Shown here in pieces: positions 38,379-51,044 of a stretch of 64,000 nt of DNA. Source of the stretch: Drechslerella dactyloides (lineage: Eukaryota; Ascomycota; Orbiliomycetes; Orbiliales; Orbiliaceae). The notes beneath the pieces are model-generated. The model was given only the letters and a program-made list of their open reading frames with translations, was not told the origin of the DNA and did not search any database. Both the position numbers and the translations under genes were made by a program. Position 1 is the first letter of the stretch, and the number at the start of each line of letters is the position of its first letter. The stretch is from positions 4,464,001 through 4,528,000 of the forward strand of contig JAGTWJ010000019.1 in the NCBI GenBank assembly GCA_020064725.1, read 5' to 3'.

Positions 38379-39475
38379 ATGGAATACGATCCGATGACGA
38401 CAGCTTCACCAAAGGTACCCATCTCATATCTCTTTCCCCTCATGGATGCGCTTACCAGTGTGCTAACCAACTTCGCAAGCAACAGGGACCTGCCACCGGT
38501 GGCGGCAAAGCCTGGTCTGAAGAAGAGGAAACATTCCTCCTCCAGAAGCGATCTGAGAAGGTTGCCTACAAGAAGATCGCGGTACAGTTGAACAAGACTG
38601 AGCTTGCCTGCCGTCTGCATTTCCATCAACTTCAAAGAGGCAGCAACCGTCGACGACGAAACTTGTCCATGTCTTCCAGCGAAAGCGCCAGCTCCCTCTA
38701 CGCCACCGCAAACTACAACCCGTCAAGCTACGAGGATCTCCAGAGAAGATCTGCCAGCCCAGGTGGCTCTCCGCCAGCATCGGACCTGCACTATAGAGAA
38801 AGGAGCAGTCGTTCGCCCGCCGTCGGTCATGTACGACACCACAGTTGGACATCTTCTCCAGCCGGCTACAGCACTAGGCAACTAGAAAACCCCGCGGATA
38901 TCGACTACTCCAGATTACAGCGTCTCGTTGACCACCATAAGCGAAACATGTGGGCTGCTGTTGCTGCCGACTACGGCGAAGGCGCGACGCCCGAATATCT
39001 CGAACACTTCTGGAATAGACAGCAATCCATGCGACAGGAATACGAAAGGAAGGCTACCACCCCGCCGACACCTATGGTCTCTCCTCGGACCGAGGCAGAC
39101 CGCATCGCCGCTGGTCGCGGCATCTCCCCCAGTCTGACACCGCATTCCCACCCTTTGAACCAACACCCACGCAAGGTAATGAGAGAAGGCTGCAGGCCAT
39201 GGGAACTCGAGACTCCGGGTTCGTCGGAGCAAAAGAGGTATGAGCTATTTGGACCGGAGTTGCACAGCAGCAGCCACAGGGGAGCGCGCAGCCACATATA
39301 CTCGGCTGTGCCCCCCAGGGCTGCTGTTGCTGCGGGTGGTGCGCTTGCTGAGATGACGAGGTATTCTCCAGAGAGGAGTACCGGGTCCAACAGGTCTTCT
39401 CACAGTTCTCACAGATCGATCTCCGTTGACAACATCATTGCGCCGCCCGAAGCTGCTCCGCTGACGAGGGTATGA
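38379..39475 (+). CDS. Myb/SANT-like domain protein
   Basis: Two exons: 38379-38414 and 38480-39475 (343 residues). The intron starts GTACCC and ends after a GTGCTAAC branch site; the acceptor at 38479 is preferred, and one six bases further on would remove two residues. After a 12-residue first exon, a single Myb/SANT-type helix bundle spans about residues 22-65: WSEEEETFLL, YKKIAVQL, KTELACRLHFHQL. A long Ser-rich disordered region follows. A second conserved segment, DYSRLQRLVDHHKRNMWAAVAADYG with YLEHFWNRQ, looks like another degenerate SANT-like unit. It is probably a nuclear regulator of a Pezizomycotina-specific family; targets are unknown. The long CT-rich leader suggests tight control. 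Confidence 0.75.
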
Positions 39476-42400
39476 GCGAGATCGCCGCTGACAGCATACG
39501 AGCAGCGTGCATGATGGTGAAACTCGGAACCAGGAACCGGCGGGCTTTCTTTTATGCGGCTGGATGGTGCTGCCTAGAGCCATGCATGCCAGAAAGAAAG
39601 GGGACCCGACCCAACCAGCTCATTCAATGTAGACTGGGTATATGGACAGGTTAGATACTGGTTTCTTTTTCACTCTTATTTTGCTATCCATTGCGAGTTT
39701 TCGTGTTCTGGGTTTACTGCATTATACAAGGGCTACGTATAAAATGACCTCAACCGCATGATATGCATCGATTGTTGTTGGAACAACGGGATTTGGGATA
39801 TCTTGCTACTTTCGTTTCAAACTCTTGCTGCAGCAATTGTGGTCATTTTTTTATTCTTATCATTCCATTCTTTTTTTCTCTTCTCTTCTAGAACACCTTG
39901 ATGGGGAGTTTATCGGTGTTGGGAGCAAGCGAAAAGTAATTTACTGGTTCGCACTTTTCAATTCGTTTTTTTCTCACTCCTGTACTATATGACACAGCGG
40001 GATTCTTTTGGCTTACTTTCTTCGCTTCTTCTTGCTGTTCTTTTCCTTCATTCTTCTTTCTAATGTCAATGTTCATGAGAGTTCATTATACCATCATGGG
40101 TCATGGGTGCGGTTTTTGTTATTCTTCCACCAATTTTCTGTCATTTTCGATAAGGATACTTCGAGATTATGCATTCTGCGCTTTCTTCAATTTGATCTCT
40201 CTTCTACAGATTTTTCTCTTAGATACTATTGCATACGGGCGTTTTTCTATCTTCGGGAGTCCTTTTTATTTTGGCTGTTGGGGATTTATTACCTTTGATC
40301 GTTGGTGCGAGCGTTTGTTATTTTTCTTTTCTTTTTCTTTTTTTTTTTTTTCGTGATTTCGTTAGCGCGATAGCTAGAGGCGGGCCGATAACGAAACCAT
40401 GGACGTGGTACGTTCGCAATGTGTGCTACCATTATGCACGCTTGATGCGTATATCATTCTGAACAATCAAAATCGAGATTTAAAAACTTCACTCCTCTAA
40501 TAACGTACAAAGCACAGATGGTGGGCCCCGTGCTTGTTGCCTGTATACGTCTTGACGCGCTGACCAAGGTTCAAGATCGATCACAACATATATGCGCATC
40601 TATGCTGTGAGCGCTCCCATCGACAAGTTAGTAAACAACGCCGAGCTCGCAAATATAATGGCTAGTCAGGTGCCGCGCTGCATTTTCCAACCCGTGTCCC
40701 ATGATGGGAAGCTTCGAAGGGCCCAAGAGAGCGAAGTCGCCGGTGGCTGGGACCGAAATATTCCGTAACGCATCATGTCAACGCGGGCTATCAATCCTGC
40801 AGGATGGAATAGCTGCCTCTTGGGACATCAAAGGATGCTAACATCTAAAATTATAACGTTCAATACCTCCGCAGTCGATTATATCATCATCATCGTTATG
40901 CATGTGCCTTGGCAATGCGGCTAAGGAGACATACATCAAGCTGCGCCTGCCATGTAGTCAGCAACTCGGCGCATAATTTGATCTAGATCGATCTCTTTGA
41001 ATTCCTTTTCGTTGATATCACAATTTTCGGGAACATTCAGCATAATCTAAGACAGCCAGACGTATAGGCACAATTGCGATACCGATAGCTTCTTGAGTGT
41101 CTAATGAATTAATTGCAGCGCGCGTAGCTGTTTCACCAACACTGGTGCTAATTATAATCATCATTCTCCATGGCGCACTACTAGTAAATAGCTAATAGAC
41201 CGTGTATACCGATAATGCCAGCTAGATAGAACGGGTATGTTAGCCGTCGACGTTAGACAAAATGCAGGCTAGCTGGCTACCTGCACCGAGCTAAGTCACG
41301 GTCCGTGCCCCCAAAAAAGGCGAGCCTCCGAGACACACATACGCCGTTGACTCGATTTGAATCGAATCCCGAATATGATACATCAGTAAGTACTTACTTA
41401 GATACCCCGCACCCAGGCACTTAGTCCGTCCGGCGTAACATGAAATAAACCCGTGAGGTGCACGTGTGCATAACTCCGTTATCGCACCAAACCGCCTCGC
41501 ATGAAACAAGCTGCATTCACAGAATATGCATGCGTAAAGGAAAAAGCAGAAAAATCCAACAGATATTATCCAAACCAACATGCATCGCAGAAGTACCAAT
41601 TAATATCATATCCAACATTTCGGCATTGACACAGACATGCGTAGAAATGAGCGATAGAAGTTCCCTCCCATCCTACGAGCTGACATGTATATTCTGATTG
41701 TGCAGTTCGACGGAGAATGCCCGCATGCAGATGAGAATCCCCGTCGTCACGATCTCTGGATCGAGCGATCGGGCCTGGAGCGTTAAACTGTTGGAATTTC
41801 CAACAGTTCGTTTCACGATGATACTTTTGGAATGGCGGCGATGAAATCTTGGGCCCGAAATATGTCGCCCAGCGGGCCCGATGGCGCCAACAGCCGTGAG
41901 AAACCGGGCCCTCGCGCTGGCCTTTTGTATTTCTTATTTTCACCGCGGGTCAATCTGCAACCGTAATTCCTTATCTGTCTTCTCAGACGTGAACGCCTGT
42001 TAGTCTCGAAGAAAGGAATGCGCAGTCAGTATTAATGTAAATCACAAAGCATTTCGATATATCTCCTAAAAGGGTAGTTTCGAAACTACACTCTTGGTGG
42101 TAAATTTCTACCGCGGGGCCCCCGTTGTTGCATTTTAGAGCCTGGTAGTGCAGTCGTTTGATGTGGACGCGTGCGAGATCTGAAGAAGTATACCATCGGG
42201 CAAGAATGCGCGATGCATCGATGAGGATTTCGTTGTCAGTCGAAGTAATATAGCTGCCAACAAACCTGGATGTTTTATCATTTATCGTCATATCGTAGAG
42301 TTTCTCGCTTTTGATTCTTGCGGCCCATCTCGGCCAATACCAGGATGCCGATGTAGTCAGCTTGCAGCGTGAGATGCGGGTAGCCAACATGTGTCTTTAC

Positions 42401-42541
42401 AACAACAATGTATTCTACCCGAAAATAATGAACCACATGCACACCTAGGTACCTTCAACACCTCTCCGTACGGAAAAAAAGAATCGAACGCGATTCTGAC
42501 ACCAAGTGCTTTGTCGTAGCAAGACTTTTAGCATATCTGTA
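39476..42541. other. 3' flank of the Myb-like gene and gene-free DNA
   Basis: The first kilobase is T-rich and probably contains the 3' untranslated region of the Myb-like gene (a poly-T run lies near 40330-40350). The rest shows no clear gene, apart from a possible orphan 3' exon at 40936-41043 and an unrecognised 135-codon frame at 41983-42390 (minus). Confidence 0.45.
40936..41043 (-). pseudogene. Possible orphan C-terminal exon
   Basis: A 35-codon segment on the minus strand from an ATG at 41043 to TGA at 40936-40938. It has protein-like composition (ENCDINEKEFKEIDLDQIM, then RRVADYMAGAA) and is preceded by a plausible acceptor, CTGTCTTAG. I could not find matching upstream exons. It may be the remnant of a decayed gene or a chance frame. 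No family recognised. Confidence 0.2.
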
Positions 42542-43678
42542 CTATGTAACATCCAACCCAAGTCTAGCGTACTGATTTACAAACTCATCGAAGAGTTTAT
42601 TTAGTCCAAGAAGGTTCAATGGATCCTTGTCATCCTCTTCCGCCATGAAGCATAGCATGTTGTGGATATCGAAAGTGATGGCCAACATATATCCGTATTC
42701 AGATTCTACGAATACGTGATCCCCAGTATCCGAATCACCAGTCAGCTTGTTCCATTGCCTGGCGTACTCCTCACAAAAATGTTCCTTCTCCTCCTCTGTG
42801 TACCTCCTGCAGTTGACTATCTTGCTCTCCTCGTCGAACCATTTAAACATCTTCTGCATGAAGTGTCCACCGATGTCAAAGGCTCGGTAGTTATGCATTA
42901 CGAACTCGAAGTCAATCAAGACGATTTTGCTCTCTCCTTGCTTTGGATCGTTCTTCACCAAGACGTTCATGTACTGGACATCGTGAATACACCACCCTAC
43001 CTTCCCCCCTAGAGATTTCAGCTTATCCACCACTTTCTTCAACCTCGTCGCGAAGTCGAAATCGACTAAATTGTCCACATTGACTCCTCCCTCCTTGCCG
43101 AGTGCCTTTAACTTATCCATCTTGTAGTATTTCTTGAGGCCTCTCATGACAGCTTCGTAGAATGGCTCCGCTGCCTTCTTCGCTAGTGATGTCTCCATGG
43201 CATGAAATATTGCCAGACCTCTAGCAACATCCGCTCGAATCTCAGCGTTCTCGACATCTTCCGGTTCCATATTGCGTGCGTCTAGGAACTCATCGACTCT
43301 CCCGAGTGTGCCATCCCGTGTTTTGAAGAACCCGTACACTTTTGCTCCGAGACCGGATCGACCATACTCGTAGCAAAGGCGTGCCTCTTCCTGTTTGCTT
43401 GGTACCAGATGCTTGAAGACTTCAATATCCACCCCGGTCTCCTTATGGAATTTGATGAAGACCTTCAATGGCTCGGTAGGTATGCCAGTAATTGGCTTCG
43501 GCCGCTCTACTTGGCAGTGGCCATTGGAAAATGTTGCGTGGTAGGATGTCGTCAAACTGTCTGGATCCACGGATGGCCAGTCTTTCGTCAAGAACGTGGC
43601 GACAATGTCTCGGACCATATCTTTGGTCGGGACTTTGCTGTCGGGAAGAGTGACGGAAACGGGTGTTAGCTCAATCAT
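42542..43678 (-). CDS. Choline/ethanolamine kinase family protein
   Basis: Intronless 378-residue protein of the choline/ethanolamine kinase group (aminoglycoside-phosphotransferase-like fold). Such enzymes phosphorylate choline or ethanolamine with ATP at the entry of the CDP pathway for phosphatidylcholine or phosphatidylethanolamine. The catalytic-loop motif is WCIHDVQYMNVLV, with Asp233 and Asn238 five residues apart as expected. Canonical members read H-N-D at this point and here it is I-H-D. The metal-binding motif VLIDFEFVMHNYRAFDIGGHF (Asp256 and Glu258) matches the family closely. An ATP-site Lys is likely in VFIKFHK (about residue 76). The gene stands alone, in contrast to the intron-rich genes around it. 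The exact substrate cannot be decided from sequence. Confidence 0.85.
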   Translation of the reverse strand: MIELTPVSVTLPDSKVPTKDMVRDIVATFLTKDWPSVDPDSLTTSYHATFSNGHCQVERPKPITGIPTEPLKVFIKFHKETGVDIEVFKHLVPSKQEEARLCYEYGRSGLGAKVYGFFKTRDGTLGRVDEFLDARNMEPEDVENAEIRADVARGLAIFHAMETSLAKKAAEPFYEAVMRGLKKYYKMDKLKALGKEGGVNVDNLVDFDFATRLKKVVDKLKSLGGKVGWCIHDVQYMNVLVKNDPKQGESKIVLIDFEFVMHNYRAFDIGGHFMQKMFKWFDEESKIVNCRRYTEEEKEHFCEEYARQWNKLTGDSDTGDHVFVESEYGYMLAITFDIHNMLCFMAEEDDKDPLNLLGLNKLFDEFVNQYARLGLDVT

Positions 43679-43824
43679 CTTTTTGGTTCAATGCGCGAAC
43701 GGATAATTGCGGATCATTCAGAACGAGCGTGAAGACGGAAGCGGGGAAAGTCCTCTCGTTCTCAGAATTGATTACTGCGTTGCAACCCAGTTGAGCGTGT
43801 TATACTGATCACAACACTAGAACA

Positions 43825-43861
43825 TTGTCTCGCAAGCCAGACGCCTTACTTTGGCTGCGAA
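43825..43861 (+). mobile_element. Miniature insertion, 37 bp, flanked by 9-bp direct repeats
   Basis: Begins TTGTCTCGCAAGCCAGACG and ends TTTGGCTGCGA. The flanks are the perfect direct repeat ACTAGAACA at 43816-43824 and 43862-43870. The right end, reversed, reads TCGCAGCCA and so partly matches the left end (TCGCAAGCCA), as expected of a shortened inverted repeat. It sits about 150 bp upstream of the choline kinase-like ATG. Confidence 0.65.
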
Positions 43862-45341
43862 ACTAGAACATTATATCTAGGTATTGACAACTTTGCAAAA
43901 TCTTGCTGATTGGAGCCACGCTGATGACTCTAGCTTGCTTCGCAGCTTTGACATGAATATCATATGCTTCTATCGTATAATTTACATGAGAAGCTAATAT
44001 AACGTGAAGAGATGAATGAATAACTATCCTTTCTCGGGCCTGTATATGCGTGTCTAGGGAAAAACGAAGCAAAGATCGATATCTAGATTATATATGCCCG
44101 CTACTCTGCGCAGGGGAGGCTTCTCACTGCTAGTATGGCTTCACAAGATCGATGTTTTACTGGCGTCACATCCTTTTCAAAGGTAAAATGAAGCCGAAAT
44201 GGCCTAAGGAAGTCTAAGTATTATGTTACCCTCTATCCGTGTAGAGCCTCCGGCGTTCGATCATCAGATGGATATTCTTTTGGGAGGTCGAAGATATCCC
44301 ATTAGTTGACCATGCTCAATCTTTAGCTCCCTAAGACAATGCATATGATACCAATTAGGTCTGACATGAACATAAGCATGTTTATTTAGGCGTTCGAAGG
44401 GCAAGAAACACTTGGGCTATTCCCCTACTGATTCAGCCAGCTCGGCGAATGATAATAAAGAATATCTTGACTACCGGAAACTCGATAGCTTTGAGACATG
44501 TATCTGAGGGGTTCCGGCATGGTATACGAAGCAATATAGCTCAGGTTTGGAAACACACGTCCGAACAGCTCCTCGAGGTGGAGGCTGAGCGGTTTGTGCT
44601 GCCGGCACCTTCCTCAATGGTACGTATATATGGGTTTGTAACAGAGTTGGCAGCCCACGTATGTCGTTGTTTCAAAGTCGTGCTGACGATTTGATTTCTT
44701 GAAACATTATCAAGGGGGCTGCGGGGTTTCCGGCCATCTTGTGTTGGACAGTTGCTCGATCGAGCTCGATCGCAAGGGTTCGTCATGTCAGAGTTTCTCC
44801 ATCGGCGTCCCGTCTTTGTAGATCTGGTGTGATAAGGCATACATGGTACTATGCCTCCTTTCATCGATGCCAAAACTGATTGACCGTACCCGATCGGTCA
44901 AAGTACTCAAGTTCTCGCCATTGCTTGCGCTGTCGCATGTCTGCTGTTGCATGTTGGCGGTTTGCATGCGTCCTTCAATTCAAATATTGCAATCGACAAT
45001 AACATCCTTGAACTATCGCGGGAGCTTCTTGATGGTTGTATCAAGGTTTATTTCAACAGTAACGATGACTTCTCACAGCTGTTCTGCTACCAAACCTTCA
45101 TCTCCGTAAACATAATATTAATAGCCGAGCAGCTATATAATATACTGAAACTTGCATCGCGGCATCGAAAATCAGTTACAAAATCCAACAGAGGACCTGG
45201 CAGATGTGTTGCAGACTCGAATAGCTCGCCCTTCCATTCGAATCGATTCTGAGGCTGAAACAAAGGACAAACTGGGTGAACCTGCGTCAACAAGGTCTCC
45301 CAGACTTTGATTGAGCAGAATGCAGTATAACACTGGAAGGA

Positions 45342-45360
45342 TTGGTCTCGTAAACCAGAC
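45342..45360 (+). repeat. Solo end of the TTGTCTCG small-element family
   Basis: Reads TTGGTCTCGTAAACCAGAC, one inserted G from the consensus. AGGAT occurs on both sides, but the flanking match is too short to call a target duplication. Confidence 0.55.
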
Positions 45361-48162
45361 CTTCTTTTTACAGGATAGATGCCGTCTTCCGGCACTGTTA
45401 GAAACGCTCGTCTCGGGGCGTAGATGCGTTTGTCCAACGATGCAGGCACGGACCCGCCACCCGCTAGTTTTGCGTTTGGGACGACTCAATGCGAGTGCTT
45501 CAGCGATTTGTGATTCGGCGTTCACGATGCATGGGGTGTTTGCACAAATGTACTGTACGTTTAAAGTTGCGAGCTTGGAGCTCGCGTCTGCAGTCAAGTT
45601 CAAATCACGAGTCATTGATGATGAATTGCTGCCAGTTTGGTCGTAGGCTGCACCTCTGCGTCTGCCTATCTCTCTCTTGAACTATCATTTCCGTGGCTAC
45701 TTCGAGCTCGCGTCGCGGTGAGTAATCCGAAAATAGCACTTCATCCCAAGGCTCAGCTTGCAGCTGCATGCAAACTTTCTCGGCCGGTACCGTACCGGTT
45801 CATAGGCGCGGCGGGTGATCTGACTCCATCTGCATCCGCACTCTAATAGAATGCGCTTTGCTAAGTTAAGATTATTCGTTTACGTAAATTATCGAGTGGG
45901 AACATGATGTCGGAAAGTGCTGATGTGGTGCCCTGAGGGCGTGGCCTACCTCGGCTGGGCGCGGATGTACTGGCTGGGCTATCGGCCCGAGCTTCTCGAC
46001 GTGCATATAGCACTCAAGCAAGTTTGACTTCACTGTGTCCAAGCCCTAGAGATCCTATAAGTGGTTGCTATTCTTATATATATTTAAGAATCGGCTGCGG
46101 CCTAGCGGGACTAATGTATGGAGCATCGCGTTACTCTAACCTATCAAGCGCAGTCTTCTTCAAGCGAGTCACCAACAGGTTTTGTAAGGAAGAAGGTGGG
46201 TATTGATGTATTTAATATACATTCTCATCGAAAATGATGTAGATGGGATGTCGCTCAATTCAGTTAATTTTTTTAGAAATTAACTTTGAACATCAATGAA
46301 TGAGACGGCTTGCTGCTAATCGTGATGTCAATTGAGCAGACGGCGGCTGACTGTTCCGGAGGCCTATGTTCAAGGGACTATATTTGATGGCATGATACAT
46401 TGGTTGTTTCGTGAACTGAATTGCCGTACCTTGATTGACCGGCAACGCCGGACCCCGTCTGCATGACAGCATCCGGGCGAATTTGTAACATGCATATGAT
46501 CTTACACGCCACTAGTAGCCGATGCACTACACCTATACTAATTGATACTTCAGAATATTGATGTTTACGGTTACGCGATGGGCGGTGTATAGAAGTGCAA
46601 TATCATGATCCTATATGCATCGTCATACACGTGGTCCATGCATTGGTGCGACAATCTTATGCAATGCAATCATTCTCACGCTCACAAAATTGCGATAACG
46701 ACCTGCGATATATGAGAATGATAGAGATTCTATTTTACGAGGCTATGTATATGCGTCGGTATATGCTGCTTATAACGTATCGTTACGAATGATGCGGAAG
46801 ATGTGGCGCAAGTCTACATGGATGGTCCACACTTAATTGCAGTCGCATTTTTTCCCTAAAATTATAAACGAGACAGCGCGTAGGCAGCGTGCTCCGCTGC
46901 GGTGTCGCAATTTCTCGTCGGTTGGTATCCAACGCCTGCAAGGACCTTTTGAAATTGATCGTAATCATGATGCAGTGTTCATCAGAGACAGATATATACA
47001 TTGTTGTAAAACAATCCTTATCGATGACTATTCCTTCGCAATATCTTACCATCAATTGCGACGGCGATGCCATACGACGCCACTAGAGATACTTTAGGCT
47101 AGGTCGCTTGCTCCGGCATATGGAAAGTATAGGCGATTGTATATTAAAATGGATATAAGACGCGGTAATTACGACACGGAACCTTCAGAGTGGATATCTC
47201 GAAAGTGGGGCACCCCTTCGCCGATCCAGGGCGCACGGGAACTATGCAGGGACGTCAGCGAACAATTTATAAGGAAGTGGCTGCGGGGGTAGCCTTGCAC
47301 GGCACGAATTGCTCTTTTATCGTGGCCACACCAAAGTTAGGCTCTTCGTAATTTATACAGAGGCGACATATATTATCGCTTGAAAAGCTATTATTTGGCA
47401 GACTTTATGAAATAATGTCATGGGCGCAGACTACAGAATGGCTTTACCGCCCTTAGATGTGGTCTAGTCGTCTGCTAGCAAGGAAATACTATTATGCGAA
47501 CGTGGGACTGAGTTTAAAGTTTGGGTGTATATAATTGTGCTGGTTGGAAGCCGTCCGAGTCTATCTAGCATGTAGCAGAGTTTTGCTTGCATGCGTAATG
47601 AATGGCATTATGATACCGTATCATTAATTTTGCTACGTTCTCGAGTCGACAGTGCACTCGCAAACAAAATGTAGCTGATGTATACGCTCTTAGTATCTGG
47701 TTCTAGAATTCTCCAGAGGGTCGTGAGGCTCTTGAGGGGTCGGTCATATAGAGCTTCTACATAAAAACTTCAATTTGAACGCAACCGCTAAAACATGGTG
47801 AATCAGCCAATGTATCGTCGTACAAGGCCTTAGTCTCGTTGCTTTTTTTTCCACTCCCACACATAAGAGCTTGAGAGTTCCGTATACTTGTACTACGGAG
47901 TTGCGGCCTAGCGGCGCTTAACTGCCGCACGCTCCGCCGCCTAATTAGCTTGACACCTGCCGCATCCACCATGCCCGAAATGCGGCCTTAAAAAAAGGTT
48001 GAAGCGATGTGACTCTCAGCATCTCCTCAACCCAACCGCGACTGACCTCCCGCCATCGGTGCCCTACATGTCACCGCACCCCGTCAACCACGAAATTCGA
48101 AAACCGCCTGTCCGATAGCGAGAAATCTACCGCTCGGGTCCAACCGACCTCAACTTCTCGAA

Positions 48163-49173
48163 ATGGCGGACCTCCAGGCACTCGCGCGCAGCGTCTACGA
48201 TACCTGCATCAGCAATCCGAACAAGCTGTATACATCAAGCGAAATCCTCGCGTACATCCCCAGACGCGACGCGCAGGTGCTGCTTGATACGATCAATGAG
48301 CTGCTTGGGCTGGGTTACCTGAAGACCCTCAAGCAGGGCGATGCCTTTGTCTACCGTTTCGTGACGAAGGACGCTGTCGACCGGTACGCATGAATGTCTC
48401 CATTCAACATTGTCTGCTCATCAGTGGAGGCGAAGGAGAGGCGAAAGACGGTGCTAACATATGCGTATACCGACGGCAGCACACGTACGCTTACGTCGGA
48501 CGAAGCAATGGTCTACCAGCACATTGAATCCTCCGCCCGCGAGGGCATCTGGACCAAGACGCTGAAAACACGCACAAACCTGCATCCCATCGTCTTGCAG
48601 CGATGCCTCAAGACGCTTGAGCAGCAGCGCTACATCAAGTCGATCAAGAGCGTAAAGTTCCCGACACGCAAAATCTACATGCTCGCAGACCTCACCCCGA
48701 CGATCGAAGTAACCGGCGGCCCATGGTTCACGGATGCAGAGCTTGACGCGGACTTTATAAACGCTCTACTCGTCGCCGTCGAGCGCTTCGTCGCCTCGAG
48801 GAGCTTTCCGAAACAGCGGCTGAATGCAAGCGGCGCTGCCGCTGGGGGCCTTATACCCTTCGAAGCCGGATACACGGGCTACCCGACGCTGTCGGACATC
48901 ACGCAGTGGGTCAAGAACAGCAATTTGACAGAAGTCGACCTGTCCGAGGTGGATATCCGCGCACTGCTGGACGTGCTGATCTACGACGGCAAGCTGGAGA
49001 AGGTCATTGGCGGGACGGCGTATAAAGCGGTGAAGAAGGTGGAAGGCGCGGCGAAGCAGGGGTTCACGGAGGCGCCATGCGGACGATGCCCCGTGTTCGA
49101 CCTGTGCAGTGACGACGGACCGGTCAACGCTGGGAATTGCGTGTACTTTGAGAAATGGCTGGCGGAGATATAA
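48163..49173 (+). CDS. RPC34: RNA polymerase III subunit C34 (RPC34/RPC6)
   Basis: Subunit of the C82-C34-C31 trimer of RNA polymerase III, needed for TFIIIB contact and promoter opening in the nucleus. Exons 48163-48383 and 48480-49173 give 304 residues, close to the usual size (about 315). The intron starts GTACGC and has a GTGCTAAC branch site 24 bp before its acceptor. The joined frame gives two N-terminal winged-helix domains (SSEILAYIP ... LKQGDAFVYRFV; then TSDEAMVYQHI ... GIWTKTLKTRTNL). The C-terminus carries the conserved four-cysteine set CGRC, C, then C in VFDLC and GNCVYFEKW, which in the eukaryotic subunit binds a 4Fe-4S cluster. Reading straight through the intron would stop at 48391-48393. 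Confidence 0.93.
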
Positions 49174-51044
49174 CCGATCAGCCATAGCCGCGCTCGGTAC
49201 GCGAGCTCGGAGTGTGTCTGTCGGAGACTTTCACGTTAAAGGTCCGGGAGACATAGCCGAGTGGAGTGGGGGTCACACAGCTTGTCCGGGTCGGTGGGGA
49301 CGGGTATGTAGACAAAGGGCCTTTGTTGACTTGCAGCGCAGGTATGTGGGTGGGTAATTCCCTTCTGTCGGGTTTCTTTCGGCGCTAGATGCAACGCCCA
49401 TCCGCTTGTTGGGTCGGTCTGCGGTTTGGAGGATACAGAGAAAAAATCGTTTATATGCATGCATCTGGGAGATAAAATCGGCGTTCAAAAAAGCGCCACT
49501 GCACGGCAAATTCCAGCCGGCTTTTCACTGCTTGATTCCACCTTTTCCCGCTTTGATGCACGCGATCGGGTATGCCAAAGTTCAATTGGTCTCGGAGGCC
49601 GCCAATCAGACGCTTACCTGTGTATGATAACTAGAAGCTACTTCATGAGACATTCTTCGGTACAACCTTTGGAGAGCGAATTTGCCTCCGCTACTTGACG
49701 GGTGCTACGAGTTCCATTGGCCGGGTTTCTGTCGCCATAACGCAATGCGCTACCGTCGACGTTATCCACCATCGTGCTTGTTTTCTGCAGACTTTACACT
49801 ATTTTGGCTAGCTGGAGTGGACTCAAGGCATGAGGCGGGTGCTGATTCGACGATGCTACAGGGCTCGACCTGGGAGGACTTTGGACGGTACTCAAGCTAC
49901 CCCTGCTTCAGAGGGCAGTTTAAGGGCTGAGGGACTATACCTGGTTAGCGCGATAGCCCGCCAGCTAGCTGGAGCTTGCCATGATCAGCTTGGAGCTCCA
50001 GCTAGCCCGAGAGGACCAAGCGGTAGATGGAAGTGCGTATGCGTATACGTATATATTCCGCGATATAGTTTAGTCTAGGATTTATCTGTGCGGTGCAGCA
50101 GGCCGCATTCTGCTTGAATCAATCTCGCATATATCCTGAGAAAGGAATTTTCCGTCTGCAATGGAGAATGCATGCAATAATACTGCAACGTTTAGTGAGC
50201 TACTTGCAGATAACTCCATGCATTCCATACGCATGTACGTCCACGTGCAGGTACTGATCCAGGCTGGGATATCCTTCTTACCGAGTACTTCGTACTTTTT
50301 TCCTGGCTTCCAAGTACTTACTTACTTTGCTGGCAGTCGACGGATGCCAGGTTCATGGAAGTATTGACTCGGTATGCCCCTTTGCGACATCGAGAGCCAT
50401 GGACTTCCTTCCCAGAGCAGCAAATGACAGGCCACCCGCGCAGGTGTCGTGCAGCAGGCAAGCAGCGGATGTAGAGAGAGCCGGCCGGCCAACGGAGCAC
50501 CAGCAGTCTAGCTCGCAGCTTAGCTAGCTGTGCGATAATTATAAATTAAATGTCTCTGTCTGCTTGCGCGTGCTGGGGAGATAAATTTTTCTGGTCAATT
50601 CATCCCACTTGGAATAAATGCATCGTGGAGATGTTCACCGCTTGCGCTTTTCGTTTCCCTTTTTCTGCCCCCCAGTTGTACAGGCTGCAACGTGCGTACC
50701 GACGTACGGACTGGGGGGGTTTTTTCTTTTCCTTTCGGATCGTCTCTGTCTGGTCGTCGCAGGGTCGTCCGCTCGTTCTTTCCGAGCTTCCTGTGGGACG
50801 TGGCCAAAATGGAGGGGAGGGGGGTTCGTAGAACGCTGAGATTCAGAGGATGAGTGCGAAGTTCACGGTAGCGTTCTTATACGATTCTTATAAAAGGACG
50901 ACAACGTCGTCGGTGGCAGACACAACGCGCGCAGCTAGCTAGTTGGACGCTGGTTAGTCAGCCTGGACTTTTGTTAGCGGCCGAGTGCGGCTGCAGACAA
51001 CTCTCAAAATACAACATCACCGCCCGTCGACGGGTAGCATCGAG
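49174..51044. other. Intergenic region
   Basis: 3' flank of RPC34 and promoter side of the PTAR1-like gene. Many short frames of no family. A segment near 49244 reads ATAGCCGAGTGG, like a tRNA A box, but no matching B box or cloverleaf follows. The end before 51045 contains a plain AT/GC mix with no obvious control element. Confidence 0.5.

Larger units (their letters stand above)
43679..48162. other. Gene-free stretch
   Basis: Promoter side of the choline kinase-like gene, then about 4 kb with only short frames of no recognised family. It contains a direct-repeat-flanked small insertion at 43825 and a solo end at 45342. Frames at 44449-44694 and 44947-45252 (plus) look mildly protein-like but could not be joined into a gene. 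Confidence 0.45.

Noticed and set aside
49244..49310. tRNA-like A box (ATAGCCGAGTGG)
   Set aside because: No B box of the GGTTCGANNCC type and no acceptor or anticodon stem at the right spacing.
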